Source: Methylopumilus sp947499625 | Lineage (GTDB): Bacteria > Pseudomonadota > Gammaproteobacteria > Burkholderiales > Methylophilaceae | DNA: 64,000 nt | Assembly (NCBI GenBank): GCA_965234475.1 | Contig: OZ248397.1 | Span: 868,001-932,000 of the forward strand | Direction: 5' to 3' | Shown: in pieces, positions 39,671 through 48,792 of the stretch | How the letters are laid out: every line of letters begins with the position of its first letter | Position numbering within the stretch: position 1 is the stretch's first letter | The notes under the pieces: model-generated | What the model was told of the DNA's origin: nothing | Database searches by the model: none | The model's input: the letters and a program-made list of their open reading frames with translations, nothing else | Position numbers and translations under genes: made by a program

Positions 39671-41460
39671 TTTTCTTCTACCCTTAAAATAGCTAAGAAG
39701 GCTTCTTGAGGAATTTCAACATTCCCAACCTGCTTCATACGCTTCTTCCCCTCTTTTTGTTTTTCTAATAATTTCTTCTTACGCGAAATGTCACCACCAT
39801 AACATTTAGCCAACACATTCTTCCGCATGGCTTTAACTGTTTCACGCGCAATAATGTTAGCGCCGATGGATGATTGAATGGCGACATCAAACATTTGTCT
39901 TGGGATCAATTCACGCATTTTGGATGCCACTTCCCGGCCTCGATAAATACTATTTGAACGATGCACAATTAATGATAATGCATCAACACGTTCACCATTG
40001 ACCATGATATCAAGCTTCACTAAATCAGCTGCTCTAAATTCTAAGAATTCATAATCCATAGATGCATAGCCTTTTGAAATCGATTTCAATCGATCAAAGA
40101 AATCGAGCACCACTTCATTAAGTGGCATCTCATAGGTGAGCATCACTTGTCGACCTAGGTATTGCATATTTTTTTGAATACCTCGCTTGCCGTTACATAA
40201 GGTCATGACAGGGCCTACATAGTCTTGCGGCATCAGTAAGTTAATAAGAATAATCGGCTCACGAATTTCTTCGATGCGAGATGTGTCAGGTAATTTAGAC
40301 GGATTTTCAATTTGGGTGACTTCGCCGTCTCTTTTGAGAAGTTCATATACAACGGTTGGGGCTGTGGTAATTAAATCCATATCATACTCACGCTCTAAAC
40401 GCTCTTGCACGATATCCATATGAAGAAGACCTAAAAATCCACAACGAAATCCGAAACCTAAGGCTGTCGAATTTTCTGGCTCAAAACGAAGGGACGAATC
40501 ATTTAAACTTAATTTTTCTAAAGCCGTTCTTAAAGCTTCGAATTGATTAGATTCCACGGGGTAGAGACCTGCAAACACTTGTGGTTTAACTTCTTTAAAT
40601 CCGCTCAAAGCTTCGGCTGCAGGTTTGTCTACCAACGTCACCGTATCACCGACCTTAGCACTTGCAAGCTCTTTAATCCCTGCAATAATAAAACCTACCT
40701 CACCTGCAGAGAGTGATTCTTTGCTTCTCGATTTTGGTGTAAAAACACCCACTTGCTCACAAAGATATTGATCGCCTGTCGCCATCAATTTAATTTTATC
40801 TTTTGGTTTTAAACCGCCATCAACCACACGCACTAAGATCACAACACCCACGTAATTATCGAACCAAGCGTCAATGATAAGCGCCTTTAATGGTTTACTC
40901 TCATCTCCTCTTGGAGCTGGGACTTTAGAGATGATTGTTTCCAATACATCTCTTACACCTTCGCCTGTTTTAGCTGAGCAGCGAATCGCATCTGTCGCAT
41001 CAATGCCAATCACGTCCCCTATTTCCTCGATCACGCGATCTGGATCTGCAGATGGCAAATCAATTTTATTTAAGACAGGGGTCACTTCAACACCTTGTTC
41101 AATCGCGGTATAACAATTAGCGACTGTCTGCGCTTCAACACCTTGGCTTGCATCAACCACTAGAAGTGCGCCCTCACAAGCGGCAAGAGAGCGGCTCACT
41201 TCATAAGTGAAATCGACGTGCCCGGGTGTGTCAATAAGATTGAGATTATATATTTTGCCGTCAAGCGCTTTATATTGAAGTGCCGCTGTTTGCGCCTTGA
41301 TAGTAATGCCTCGCTCGCGCTCGAGATCCATCGAATCTAAAACTTGCGCTTCCATCTCGCGATCAGATAAACCGCCACAATATTGAATGATACGGTCCGC
41401 CAAGGTCGACTTACCGTGATCGATATGCGCGATGATTGAAAAGTTTCTAATGTTATCCAT
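39667..41460 (-). CDS. lepA: Elongation factor 4 (LepA), back-translocating GTPase
   Basis: 597 aa, standard length. The G1 motif is AHIDHGKSTL (near 10-19) and the G3 motif is DTPGHVDF (near 77). NKIDLPSADPDR is the G4 region near 131. The unique LepA C-terminal domain includes GGDISRKKKLLEKQKEGKKRMK near 555. It acts on the ribosome during stress and in 30S biogenesis. It lies after a 109-nt gap from degQ that contains a strong hairpin, so lepA may have its own promoter. Confidence 0.98.
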   Translation of the reverse strand: MDNIRNFSIIAHIDHGKSTLADRIIQYCGGLSDREMEAQVLDSMDLERERGITIKAQTAALQYKALDGKIYNLNLIDTPGHVDFTYEVSRSLAACEGALLVVDASQGVEAQTVANCYTAIEQGVEVTPVLNKIDLPSADPDRVIEEIGDVIGIDATDAIRCSAKTGEGVRDVLETIISKVPAPRGDESKPLKALIIDAWFDNYVGVVILVRVVDGGLKPKDKIKLMATGDQYLCEQVGVFTPKSRSKESLSAGEVGFIIAGIKELASAKVGDTVTLVDKPAAEALSGFKEVKPQVFAGLYPVESNQFEALRTALEKLSLNDSSLRFEPENSTALGFGFRCGFLGLLHMDIVQERLEREYDMDLITTAPTVVYELLKRDGEVTQIENPSKLPDTSRIEEIREPIILINLLMPQDYVGPVMTLCNGKRGIQKNMQYLGRQVMLTYEMPLNEVVLDFFDRLKSISKGYASMDYEFLEFRAADLVKLDIMVNGERVDALSLIVHRSNSIYRGREVASKMRELIPRQMFDVAIQSSIGANIIARETVKAMRKNVLAKCYGGDISRKKKLLEKQKEGKKRMKQVGNVEIPQEAFLAILRVEEK

Positions 41461-41492
41461 GAAGAATCATGATGCCTTCAGTTGCCTAATAA

Positions 41493-41524
41493 CAAAGGCG
41501 CTTAAAACTCTTTAAGCGCCTTTG
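41493..41524. terminator. Long hairpin between degQ and lepA
   Basis: CAAAGGCGCTTAAA (41493-41506) pairs perfectly with TTTAAGCGCCTTTG (41511-41524) around a 4-nt loop, a 14-bp stem. Only a weak T-rich tail follows on the minus strand. It probably ends or attenuates the rpoE-degQ transcript. Confidence 0.75.
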
Positions 41525-41569
41525 ATTGAAAGCATGTATTTTACAACAAAGCTTTTAAACTAGCTGATT

Positions 41570-42994
41570 TTATCGCTCATTCGTGATCTTGACGGGCACA
41601 TATAGTGTCTCGTCATTTCTTAAAATAAGTAGAGCTACCGTCTTGCCGTTAGGAATGGTAGACACTTCTTTGGCAAAATCTTCAGCACTTTCGACTTCGC
41701 CGTTGTTAAGCGCTAAGACAATGTCACCCCGACGAATACCAGCAGCTGCTGCTGAACCTTGCGCATCTAAAACTAGCAGACCTTTTTTGCCGTTCATTTT
41801 TTTACGCTGTTGAGGTGGCGCTTCTTTTAAAACTAGACCTAAACGATTCACGTCTGCTTTGTCAGGCGCCTTATTGCTTGCAATCACTTCGGCTTGATCG
41901 GATGGCATTTCACCGACTGTTAAGTTAAGTATTTTGATGCTACCTTTTCTGAAGACTTCAGCCACGACCGTTTTACCTGGTTTCGTATTGCCAACCGCTT
42001 TGGGCAAATCAGATGACATCTCAATCAACTTATTATCAAATTTTGTAATGACATCCCCCGGTTGCAGACCACCCTTTTCTGCTGGTGCGCCTTTTTCAAT
42101 CCCAGCGACCAATGCACCATTCGTATTTTTCATGCCGAAAGATTCAGAAAGTTCTTTAGTTACTTCTTGAATTGCAATGCCCAACCAACCACGAATCACT
42201 TTGCCATTAGTTTTAAGCTGATTCATGACGTCCATCGCAACATTGATAGGAATTGCAAATGAGAGCCCCATATAGCCACCGGTACGACTATAAATTTGCG
42301 AGTTAACCCCTATCACCTCACCTTTTAAATTAAATAAGGGGCCGCCTGAGTTACCTGGATTAATCGCCACATCCGTTTGAATGAAGGGGACAAAATTTTC
42401 TTGCGGTAATGCCCGGCCTTTAGCGCTGACGATACCCACTGTCATCGTATTTTCTAAACCAAAAGGGGCGCCGATCGCAGCCACCCATTCGCCCACTTTA
42501 ATCGTGTCAGGATTTCCAATACTTACTTTCGGTAAGTTATTCGCATTCACTTTTAATACGGCGACATCCGTTCTTAAATCAATCCCGATAACTTTCGCTT
42601 TGAATTCTCGCTTGTCATTAAGCTTCACTATAACTTCATCTGCGTCTTTTACTACATGCGCATTCGTTAAAATATAACCGTCGGTCGTCACAATAAATCC
42701 GGACCCTGTGGCATAGACTTGTTTATCTGGAGCGGGTTGTTGTCCGCGACCATTATGAGGCGGCATACCTGGTGGCACTGGAATACCAAAACGCTTAAAA
42801 AATTCTTGCATCTGCTCATCTTCGGGCGAACCTTGGCCCATAGCATTCGCACGATTTTTTTGAATCGAGCTGATATTGACCACCACAGGGCTTTGTTTTT
42901 CTGCGAGCTCAGTAAAGTCTGGAAGATCTTTAGCAGCTAATCCAGTCACAAGTAAAAGCTGTAATATGCACACATAAAAAAGACGTCTCAACAT
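41570..42994 (-). CDS. degQ: Periplasmic serine protease, DegP/DegQ (MucD) family
   Basis: 474 aa. The signal peptide is MLRRLFYVCILQLLLVTGLAA. The trypsin-like domain has the triad His in LTNAHVVKDAD (near 111), Asp in DLRTDVAVLKV (near 143) and Ser in NPGNSGGPLFN (near 216). Two PDZ domains follow, the first with LQPGDVITKFD near 312 and the second with IRRGDIVLALNN near 425. It degrades or refolds damaged envelope proteins. It is the fifth gene of the rpoE operon, which fits a MucD-like role. Confidence 0.93.
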   Translation of the reverse strand: MLRRLFYVCILQLLLVTGLAAKDLPDFTELAEKQSPVVVNISSIQKNRANAMGQGSPEDEQMQEFFKRFGIPVPPGMPPHNGRGQQPAPDKQVYATGSGFIVTTDGYILTNAHVVKDADEVIVKLNDKREFKAKVIGIDLRTDVAVLKVNANNLPKVSIGNPDTIKVGEWVAAIGAPFGLENTMTVGIVSAKGRALPQENFVPFIQTDVAINPGNSGGPLFNLKGEVIGVNSQIYSRTGGYMGLSFAIPINVAMDVMNQLKTNGKVIRGWLGIAIQEVTKELSESFGMKNTNGALVAGIEKGAPAEKGGLQPGDVITKFDNKLIEMSSDLPKAVGNTKPGKTVVAEVFRKGSIKILNLTVGEMPSDQAEVIASNKAPDKADVNRLGLVLKEAPPQQRKKMNGKKGLLVLDAQGSAAAAGIRRGDIVLALNNGEVESAEDFAKEVSTIPNGKTVALLILRNDETLYVPVKITNER

Positions 42995-43017
42995 AGTCTA
43001 TATATTCCTTAAATGAA

Positions 43018-43452
43018 TTATTTAAAACGAATCAATCGTGCTTCATTATAAAACATTTGCATCTTTTCGTTAATGACGCGCTTAATCATCATGACACCTA
43101 AAGATAATCCTAAAACTGCGCCTAACAATGAATAAAATTCGATCATATCTTTTGCAAAACTATTTGCAATCACCATGCCTAAAAACATTAGAAGAAGCGG
43201 GACGCCATAAAGCATGAGCGAACCTTTAAGCATAAACGTTTCATCAATACCTAAGATGACGACATCCCCTAACTTTGCATTCAAATCATTTCTTGTTTCA
43301 ATGAAGCCTGATCGATGTGAAAAAATTTTTCCCCAAATTGAATTGCCACAACCTCTGACTTGTCCGCATAAACCGCATGGCTTAGTCCGAACTATTTCGA
43401 GTGTGACTCGATCTTTTGAAGTTTTAATGACAATGGCTTGTTCTTCGATCAT
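43018..43452 (-). CDS. rseC: SoxR-reducing system / sigma-E regulator RseC family protein
   Basis: 144 aa. The N-terminal soluble part has a cysteine cluster (CGLCGQVRGCG, about 27-37). Two membrane helices follow (about 78-95 and 102-120). This is the RseC/MucC layout. In E. coli it modulates sigma-E mildly and takes part in SoxR reduction. It lies between rseB (adjacent) and degQ (23 nt). Confidence 0.88.
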   Translation of the reverse strand: MIEEQAIVIKTSKDRVTLEIVRTKPCGLCGQVRGCGNSIWGKIFSHRSGFIETRNDLNAKLGDVVILGIDETFMLKGSLMLYGVPLLLMFLGMVIANSFAKDMIEFYSLLGAVLGLSLGVMMIKRVINEKMQMFYNEARLIRFK

Positions 43453-44409
43453 TTAATGCGCTTTCATATCCTGAATCGAATTCGAAATTTTTTGAATAGT
43501 TACTTTGGGCACTGCACCCACCACCATAATTTGATTGCCATTCATCACTCTCGCATGCACATGGGATGAACCTACTCGCGTTTCACCTAATCGAGACTTC
43601 TGATCTTTTAGGATGGGATTTACAAACAGAGAGACAAAGGATATTCCGTCTGAGAATACCCAGTGATGCACAGTCTGTCGCTTATTACCCATGACTCTTG
43701 TGATGTGACTCACCTCTTTATAGCCTGCTGGCAAATTAGCAATAGTGCAATATTTTTCGTGTGATATTTTATTTTCAGGTACCTCATCCATGATGTATTT
43801 TTTATGTCTATCAACATTCGGTTTAAACCAATTTAAATCTTGACCACTAAATAACGCAATTTGATTAAAGCTTGCTTGTTCAATCATTTTTTGTTGATCA
43901 TCTAAAATACTCATCTTCAAAATCAAGCCAAATTCTTTATCGAGCCATAGCTTATAAAGATATCGAAACTGATCTTTGGGCTCAAGATAAACAATTTGAG
44001 CTTCGCGGCCGCCAATCCTTTCTTGATTAGCAAAGCGAAGGGTGTAAATCGCCTTAACACTTTCAATGTCTGGAGGTAAGATAGCAGGAAATAAATTTTG
44101 ACCCTGTCTCTCCTGAATGATGACATTTTCTTTATTTGAACTAAACAGCACCATATTATTGCCGCGCGATAACGCTTCACGAGGCTGGCCGTCTAAAGTC
44201 ACCATGCGGGCGAACTCTTCTTCTCCATTATTGAGATGGGTAATTTCGATGGAGCGGACATCCTGGAAATTTTGATAAAGAAAAATACCTTTGTAACTTA
44301 ATTTTCTGGCAGCTTGAGAAGCTTTTTCTAGATGAAGCCAAGGATCCTCAGCGCCTTGTGCATAAAAACTTAAGACAAAGGTGATTAAGCCAATCACTAA
44401 TCGCTGCAT
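43453..44409 (-). CDS. rseB: Sigma-E regulatory protein RseB (MucB)
   Basis: 318 aa from the preferred ATG at 44409, which gives the signal peptide MQRLVIGLITFVLSFYAQGA. The frame is open 14 codons further upstream (44451), but that start would overlap rseA by 35 nt and bury the signal peptide. The mature protein has the lipid-binding MucB/RseB N-terminal domain (YKGIFLYQNFQDVRSIEI) and a C-terminal domain with HHWVFSDGISFVSLFV. In the periplasm it binds RseA and protects it from cleavage until envelope stress is sensed. Confidence 0.92.
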   Translation of the reverse strand: MQRLVIGLITFVLSFYAQGAEDPWLHLEKASQAARKLSYKGIFLYQNFQDVRSIEITHLNNGEEEFARMVTLDGQPREALSRGNNMVLFSSNKENVIIQERQGQNLFPAILPPDIESVKAIYTLRFANQERIGGREAQIVYLEPKDQFRYLYKLWLDKEFGLILKMSILDDQQKMIEQASFNQIALFSGQDLNWFKPNVDRHKKYIMDEVPENKISHEKYCTIANLPAGYKEVSHITRVMGNKRQTVHHWVFSDGISFVSLFVNPILKDQKSRLGETRVGSSHVHARVMNGNQIMVVGAVPKVTIQKISNSIQDMKAH

Positions 44410-44416
44410 AGAAAAA

Positions 44417-44875
44417 TTACTTAGTTTGTGTTTCGACATAAAACGCGACATTAGTCGGCGCTAACATTTGATGGGCTTCAATATATTCATTTGGAATATC
44501 CTCAGTAATTTCAATGGTATTCGTTGGTTTCATATGTAACGGATTTGTCGTGATCATCGCCCCTAAAAAAAGAACAGCAATAAATGATGCCGCTACCGGC
44601 CAAGACATCCATGACGGTGTCGGGAGTGCAATCGCAGATTGAAGTTTAGATGGCCTCTTAAACTGCAATTGGATCGGCTCTTTATCAATAGCATCTAGAA
44701 TAGATTTAGATGAGAGGTTTACGTCACTCAATTCATTTTTAATTGAGTCGCGAATTAATTGATAAGTTTCGAAGCGCTCGCGTAAACGGGTATCCTTACT
44801 AATCTCCGTTACCGTTTGACTTGAACTTTTAAGATCGAGCTCATTATCGAGGAGTGTTGAAATTTTTTCTTTCAT
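44417..44875 (-). CDS. rseA: Anti-sigma-E factor RseA
   Basis: 152 aa from the ATG at 44875, which has AAGGA at a good distance. The longer frame from 44905 overlaps rpoE and lacks such a site. The cytoplasmic domain MKEKISTLLDNELD...LRERFETYQLIRDSI binds sigma-E. One membrane helix (WPVAASFIAVLFLGAMI, about 89-105) leads to a short periplasmic tail. It sequesters RpoE at the membrane until stress-induced proteolysis. Confidence 0.9.
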   Translation of the reverse strand: MKEKISTLLDNELDLKSSSQTVTEISKDTRLRERFETYQLIRDSIKNELSDVNLSSKSILDAIDKEPIQLQFKRPSKLQSAIALPTPSWMSWPVAASFIAVLFLGAMITTNPLHMKPTNTIEITEDIPNEYIEAHQMLAPTNVAFYVETQTK

Positions 44876-44898
44876 ATAACTTTTCCTTAAAATTAAAT

Positions 44899-45618
44899 TT
44901 ACCAACGTTTATTATTGTGTTGTGACAAAAGCGGCTTTAATTTTTCTGCAATTGTTTCACGCGCTCTAAAAATACGAGAGCGCACAGTGCCAATCGGACA
45001 CTCCATCATCTCAGCAATCTCTTCATAACTTAAGCCTTCAATTTCACGTAATGTAATCGCTACCTTTAATTCTTCTGGCAATGATTCAATCGCGGCATTG
45101 ACAGTAATGCCAATTTCTTTCGTGAGTAGTGTTGTCTCTGGATTTTCAAACTCCGCCACTTGGTGCGTTTCTTCAAACTCACCATCCTCATTTTCAAATT
45201 CAGTCATATTGCGGGGCCGTTTGCCCATCGCCACTAAATGATTTTTTGCGGTGTTGATGCCGATACGATAGAGCCAGGTATAAAAAGCACTATCGCCTCT
45301 GAAATTAGGGAGGGCACGATAAGCTTTAATGAATGTTTCTTGGACGATGTCTTCAATCTCAGTTTGATCACGCACCATGCGTGTTAAGATGCGACCGAGC
45401 TTGCGATGATATTTTTCGACTAAGAGACCGAAAGCTTTCTTGTCGCCCTGTTGAGCACTTTCGACTAAAACCTGGTCGAGTGCACGATTCGGATTTTCTA
45501 TTTTCTCGCTCACAACGGCTGACATCGAAGATTTATCATGATCGGAAGTATACACGGCGGACTTATGTGCAACGAGTGATAATTTCTTTTGTTCTATGTT
45601 ATTGTTAAGTGTTGGCAT
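44899..45618 (-). CDS. rpoE: RNA polymerase sigma-E factor
   Basis: 239 aa ECF sigma factor. Region 2 is AFGLLVEKYHRKLGRILTRM...DQTEIEDIVQETFIKAYRAL (about 63-103). Region 4 is LPEELKVAITLREIEGLSYEEIAEMMECPIGTVRSRIFRAR (about 182-222). The N-terminus is about 40 residues longer than E. coli RpoE, so the Met at residue 32 is an alternative start; neither has a clear ribosome binding site. It directs the envelope-stress regulon and is preceded by its own type of promoter. Confidence 0.93.
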   Translation of the reverse strand: MPTLNNNIEQKKLSLVAHKSAVYTSDHDKSSMSAVVSEKIENPNRALDQVLVESAQQGDKKAFGLLVEKYHRKLGRILTRMVRDQTEIEDIVQETFIKAYRALPNFRGDSAFYTWLYRIGINTAKNHLVAMGKRPRNMTEFENEDGEFEETHQVAEFENPETTLLTKEIGITVNAAIESLPEELKVAITLREIEGLSYEEIAEMMECPIGTVRSRIFRARETIAEKLKPLLSQHNNKRW

Positions 45619-45679
45619 TGGTTTTTTTTTATTTTAATTTCTTTCGTTAAAAACAATAAACATACTTTATATTTACCTT

Positions 45680-45707
45680 CTAGACGCAGTCATTCTTAAT
45701 TAGTTCA
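45680..45707 (-). promoter_or_regulatory. Sigma-E-type autoregulatory promoter of rpoE
   Basis: The minus strand reads TGAACTA (45707-45701), 15 nt, then GTCTAG (45685-45680). The sigma-E consensus is GGAACTT-N15-GTCTAA, so the GAACT and GTCTA cores and the spacing agree exactly. It lies about 60 nt upstream of the first rpoE start codon. Confidence 0.75.
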
Positions 45708-45722
45708 TGAAAAATACGCAAA

Positions 45723-47345
45723 ATGTTACGTTGTGATGTGCTTATTATAGGTAGCGGTCTTGCTGGCCTTACTTCAGCTTTAAAGTTAGCTGACCACAAA
45801 AAAGTACTCATCGTGAGTAAGCGTGAAATTCTAGATAGCTCAAGCCAGTGGGCTCAAGGTGGGGTGGCTGCGGTCATGTCGAATGAGGACTCCATTGAAA
45901 GTCATGTAAGGGATACCGAATTTGTTGGGGGTGGTTTAACTAACGCCAAAGTCGCGAGCTTTGTTGCCTCCCACGGTAAAGAGGCCATTCAGTGGCTTAA
46001 TGATTTACATGTACCTTTTAGCCGTGATGAAACAACACACCAATTTCATTTAACCAAAGAAGGTGGCCATAGCCATAGGCGTGTAGTTCATGCAAAAGAT
46101 GCAACAGGCCGAGCGATTCAGGCAACTTTGAGTGAACAAGTTAAAGCGCACGCCAATATCACGATTCTAGAAAACCATATTGCAGTTGACCTCATTACAG
46201 AAAAAAAATCTTTAAAAGTTGAAAAGATTAAATCCAATCGTTGCTTAGGGGCTTATGTTCTTAATAACAAAACCGGTAAAGTCATCACGGTATCTGCTAA
46301 AGAAACTATTCTTGCAGCAGGCGGTGTCAGCAAAGTTTATCTCTATACGACCAACCCTGATGTAAGCACTGGGGATGGAGTGGCTATGGCATGGCGTGCA
46401 GGATGTCGCGTCGCCAATATGGAATTTATTCAGTTTCATCCGACGTGTCTTTATCATCCCAAAGCTAAATCTTTTTTAATATCTGAAATTGTAAGAGGCG
46501 AAGGTGGTCTTTTAAAATTACCTGATGGATCACGTTTCATGGATGAGTATGACGCAAGAGGTGAATTAGCTTCCCGCGATATTGTCGCCCGTGCGATTGA
46601 CTTCGAAATGAAAAAACGTGGTATCGATTGTGTGTATTTAGATATCTCACACAAATCACCTGACTTTATTAAGTCGCAATTTCCGACCATCTATGCCCGG
46701 TGCTTAGAACTCGGTATCGATATCACAAAAGAATGGATTCCAGTCGTACCTGCTGCTCACTATAGTTGCGGAGGTGTGATGACCAACCTTGCAGGTCAAA
46801 CCGATTTAGCGCATCTTTATGCGATTGGCGAAACAGCTTATACAGGACTTCATGGCGCCAATCGTTTAGCAAGTAATTCACTCCTCGAATGTTTAGTCTT
46901 TGGTGAAGCAGTCGCGAAACATATTCTTCAATCAAAAATTGATACCACTTCTTTTGATTTACCTCACTGGGATGAGAGTCGTGTAACCGATGCCGACGAA
47001 GAAATTCTTATCACACATACGTGGAATGAATTGCGACGCTTCATGTGGAATTACGTCGGTATTGTAAGAACTAATAAACGTTTATCACGAGCCCTTCATC
47101 GCATTCATATGCTGCGCGATGAGGTACATGAGTTTTATACCAATTTTAAAGTGAGTCACAATCTCATCGAATTAAGAAATCTTTTACAAGTCGCAGAGTT
47201 GATTGTGGAATCAGCGATTGCACGACACGAAAGTCGCGGACTGCATTTTAGTCGAGACTATCCAAAGCAATTAAAGACCGCAAAACCAACGATCATGACG
47301 CCGTCAAATTTTTATAGCCTCCTTGACCACAAGCACGGACATTAA
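45723..47345 (+). CDS. nadB: L-aspartate oxidase
   Basis: 540 aa flavoprotein. The FAD-binding DVLIIGSGLAGLTSALKLAD is at the N-terminus, SSQWAQGGVAAVMS is near 40-53, and HTKEGGHSHRR-type residues (HLTKEGGHSHRRVVHAKDATG) are near 107. PAAHYSCGGVMTN is near 345. It oxidises aspartate to iminoaspartate in de novo NAD synthesis. It is divergent from rpoE, and its own promoter is in the shared 104-nt gap. Confidence 0.96.
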   Translation: MLRCDVLIIGSGLAGLTSALKLADHKKVLIVSKREILDSSSQWAQGGVAAVMSNEDSIESHVRDTEFVGGGLTNAKVASFVASHGKEAIQWLNDLHVPFSRDETTHQFHLTKEGGHSHRRVVHAKDATGRAIQATLSEQVKAHANITILENHIAVDLITEKKSLKVEKIKSNRCLGAYVLNNKTGKVITVSAKETILAAGGVSKVYLYTTNPDVSTGDGVAMAWRAGCRVANMEFIQFHPTCLYHPKAKSFLISEIVRGEGGLLKLPDGSRFMDEYDARGELASRDIVARAIDFEMKKRGIDCVYLDISHKSPDFIKSQFPTIYARCLELGIDITKEWIPVVPAAHYSCGGVMTNLAGQTDLAHLYAIGETAYTGLHGANRLASNSLLECLVFGEAVAKHILQSKIDTTSFDLPHWDESRVTDADEEILITHTWNELRRFMWNYVGIVRTNKRLSRALHRIHMLRDEVHEFYTNFKVSHNLIELRNLLQVAELIVESAIARHESRGLHFSRDYPKQLKTAKPTIMTPSNFYSLLDHKHGH

Positions 47346-47421
47346 AATAATTTAAAAAAGTCACACTCCATCCCTTTTATTATCTATAAAATATTAAAAA
47401 AAACATTTGAAGGAATTTTTT

Positions 47422-47901
47422 ATGCAAGTCTCCATGAACACTGTGGTCACTATGACCTACGAACTTAAAGATGCCGATGGCGTTGTTTTAGAATCAAGTG
47501 ATCAGCCTGTGGGCTATCTCCATGGTGGCTATGACAATATTTTTCCAAAAGTAGAAGAAGCGATGCACGGAAAAAATATTGGTGACACGATTGAATTAGC
47601 ATTAGAGCCTGCTGATGCTTTTGGTGAATACGATGCAGAACTCGTTCAAATCGAACCTGCTTCAGCCTTCCCTCAAGAAAATTTAAAAGAGGGTTCACAA
47701 TTTGAAGGTGAAGATGAGACTGGTGAGGTTATTTTATACACAGTGACGAATGTTGCAGATGGGAAGGTAGTCGTGGATGGTAATCATCCTTGGGCTGGTC
47801 AGCGTATTATTTTTAAGGCAACGATTAAAGATGTGCGTTCTGCAAACCATGAAGAAGTCACTCACCAGCACGTGCACGGTGAGGGCGGTCATCACCACTA
47901 A
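47422..47901 (+). CDS. slyD: FKBP-type peptidyl-prolyl isomerase, SlyD-like
   Basis: 159 aa from the ATG at 47422, with GAAGGAA just upstream; a longer frame starting with TTG at 47407 consists of that ribosome site. The FKBP halves flank an insert-in-flap domain (about 65-125: FGEYDAELVQIEPASAFP). The C-terminus EEVTHQHVHGEGGHHH is histidine-rich and suited to metal binding. It catalyses proline isomerisation and may act as a nickel-binding chaperone. Its end overlaps the convergent suhB by 4 nt. Confidence 0.92.
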   Translation: MQVSMNTVVTMTYELKDADGVVLESSDQPVGYLHGGYDNIFPKVEEAMHGKNIGDTIELALEPADAFGEYDAELVQIEPASAFPQENLKEGSQFEGEDETGEVILYTVTNVADGKVVVDGNHPWAGQRIIFKATIKDVRSANHEEVTHQHVHGEGGHHH

Positions 47902-48698
47902 ACTTTAATATCTTCTGTGAGATGGGGACCTAACACTTCTAACATGGCGTCATAAATTTTAGGTGAGGCTGCCAATACGTTGCCTGACTGAAGCCATCCC
48001 TCTTTGCCGTTTAAGTTTGAAATAATCCCGCCCGCTTCTTGCACTAAAAGTGCACCCGCTGCAATATCCCAAGGTGACAAGCCAATCTCCCAAAAAGCAT
48101 CCAGTGACCCATTCGCCACATAAGCCAAATCAAGCGCTGCTGAGCCTGGACGTCTAATGCCTGTAGTTTTTTGTAGCATCGATTTAAACATACCTAAATA
48201 AGTATCGAGATGTTTGAAACTGCGAAATGGGAAACCTGTACCAACGAGAGACTCTTGAAGCTTGTCGCATTTTGAAACGCGGATACGCTTATCATTTAAG
48301 AATGCACCGCGACCCTTGGTCGCCGTATAAAGATCATTTCGATTCGGTTCATAAATAACGGCTTGCGTGATCTCACCTTTGTGCTGAAGTGCTATCGACA
48401 CACAGTACTGTGGAAAGTTATGCAAGAAATTAGTCGTGCCATCTAAGGGGTCGATGATCCAAATGAAATCACTCTGATGGGATGTGGAACCTGATTCCTC
48501 ACCTAGGAATCCGTGTGTGGGATAGACCTCTTTTAAGGTATCAATAATCGTACGCTCAGCCGCGACGTCAATCTCACTCACAAAGTCGTTAAAGTTTTTA
48601 CTTTTAACTGTGAGTGTTCCGATATCTTGCGACGCTCGATTAATAATAGCGCCTGCACGTCTTGCCGCTTTTACTGCAATGGATAACATCGGATGCAT
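47898..48698 (-). CDS. suhB: Inositol-1-monophosphatase family protein SuhB
   Basis: 266 aa. The metal-binding motifs FLGEESG (near 65), WIIDPLDGTTNFLH (near 83-96) and SPWDIAAGALLVQEAGG (near 212) define the family. In E. coli SuhB is both a phosphatase and a partner of the rRNA antitermination complex that recognises boxA, which is present twice in this window. It is divergent from trmJ over a 94-nt gap. Confidence 0.93.
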   Translation of the reverse strand: MHPMLSIAVKAARRAGAIINRASQDIGTLTVKSKNFNDFVSEIDVAAERTIIDTLKEVYPTHGFLGEESGSTSHQSDFIWIIDPLDGTTNFLHNFPQYCVSIALQHKGEITQAVIYEPNRNDLYTATKGRGAFLNDKRIRVSKCDKLQESLVGTGFPFRSFKHLDTYLGMFKSMLQKTTGIRRPGSAALDLAYVANGSLDAFWEIGLSPWDIAAGALLVQEAGGIISNLNGKEGWLQSGNVLAASPKIYDAMLEVLGPHLTEDIKV

Positions 48699-48792
48699 AA
48701 AATGAATTTCTCTCTTTTTATAAGAACGTGTCTATTTAAAACTTTGTTTTTTAATAGACTTGATAAAATGCTATTTTACATGAAGGAACTCC

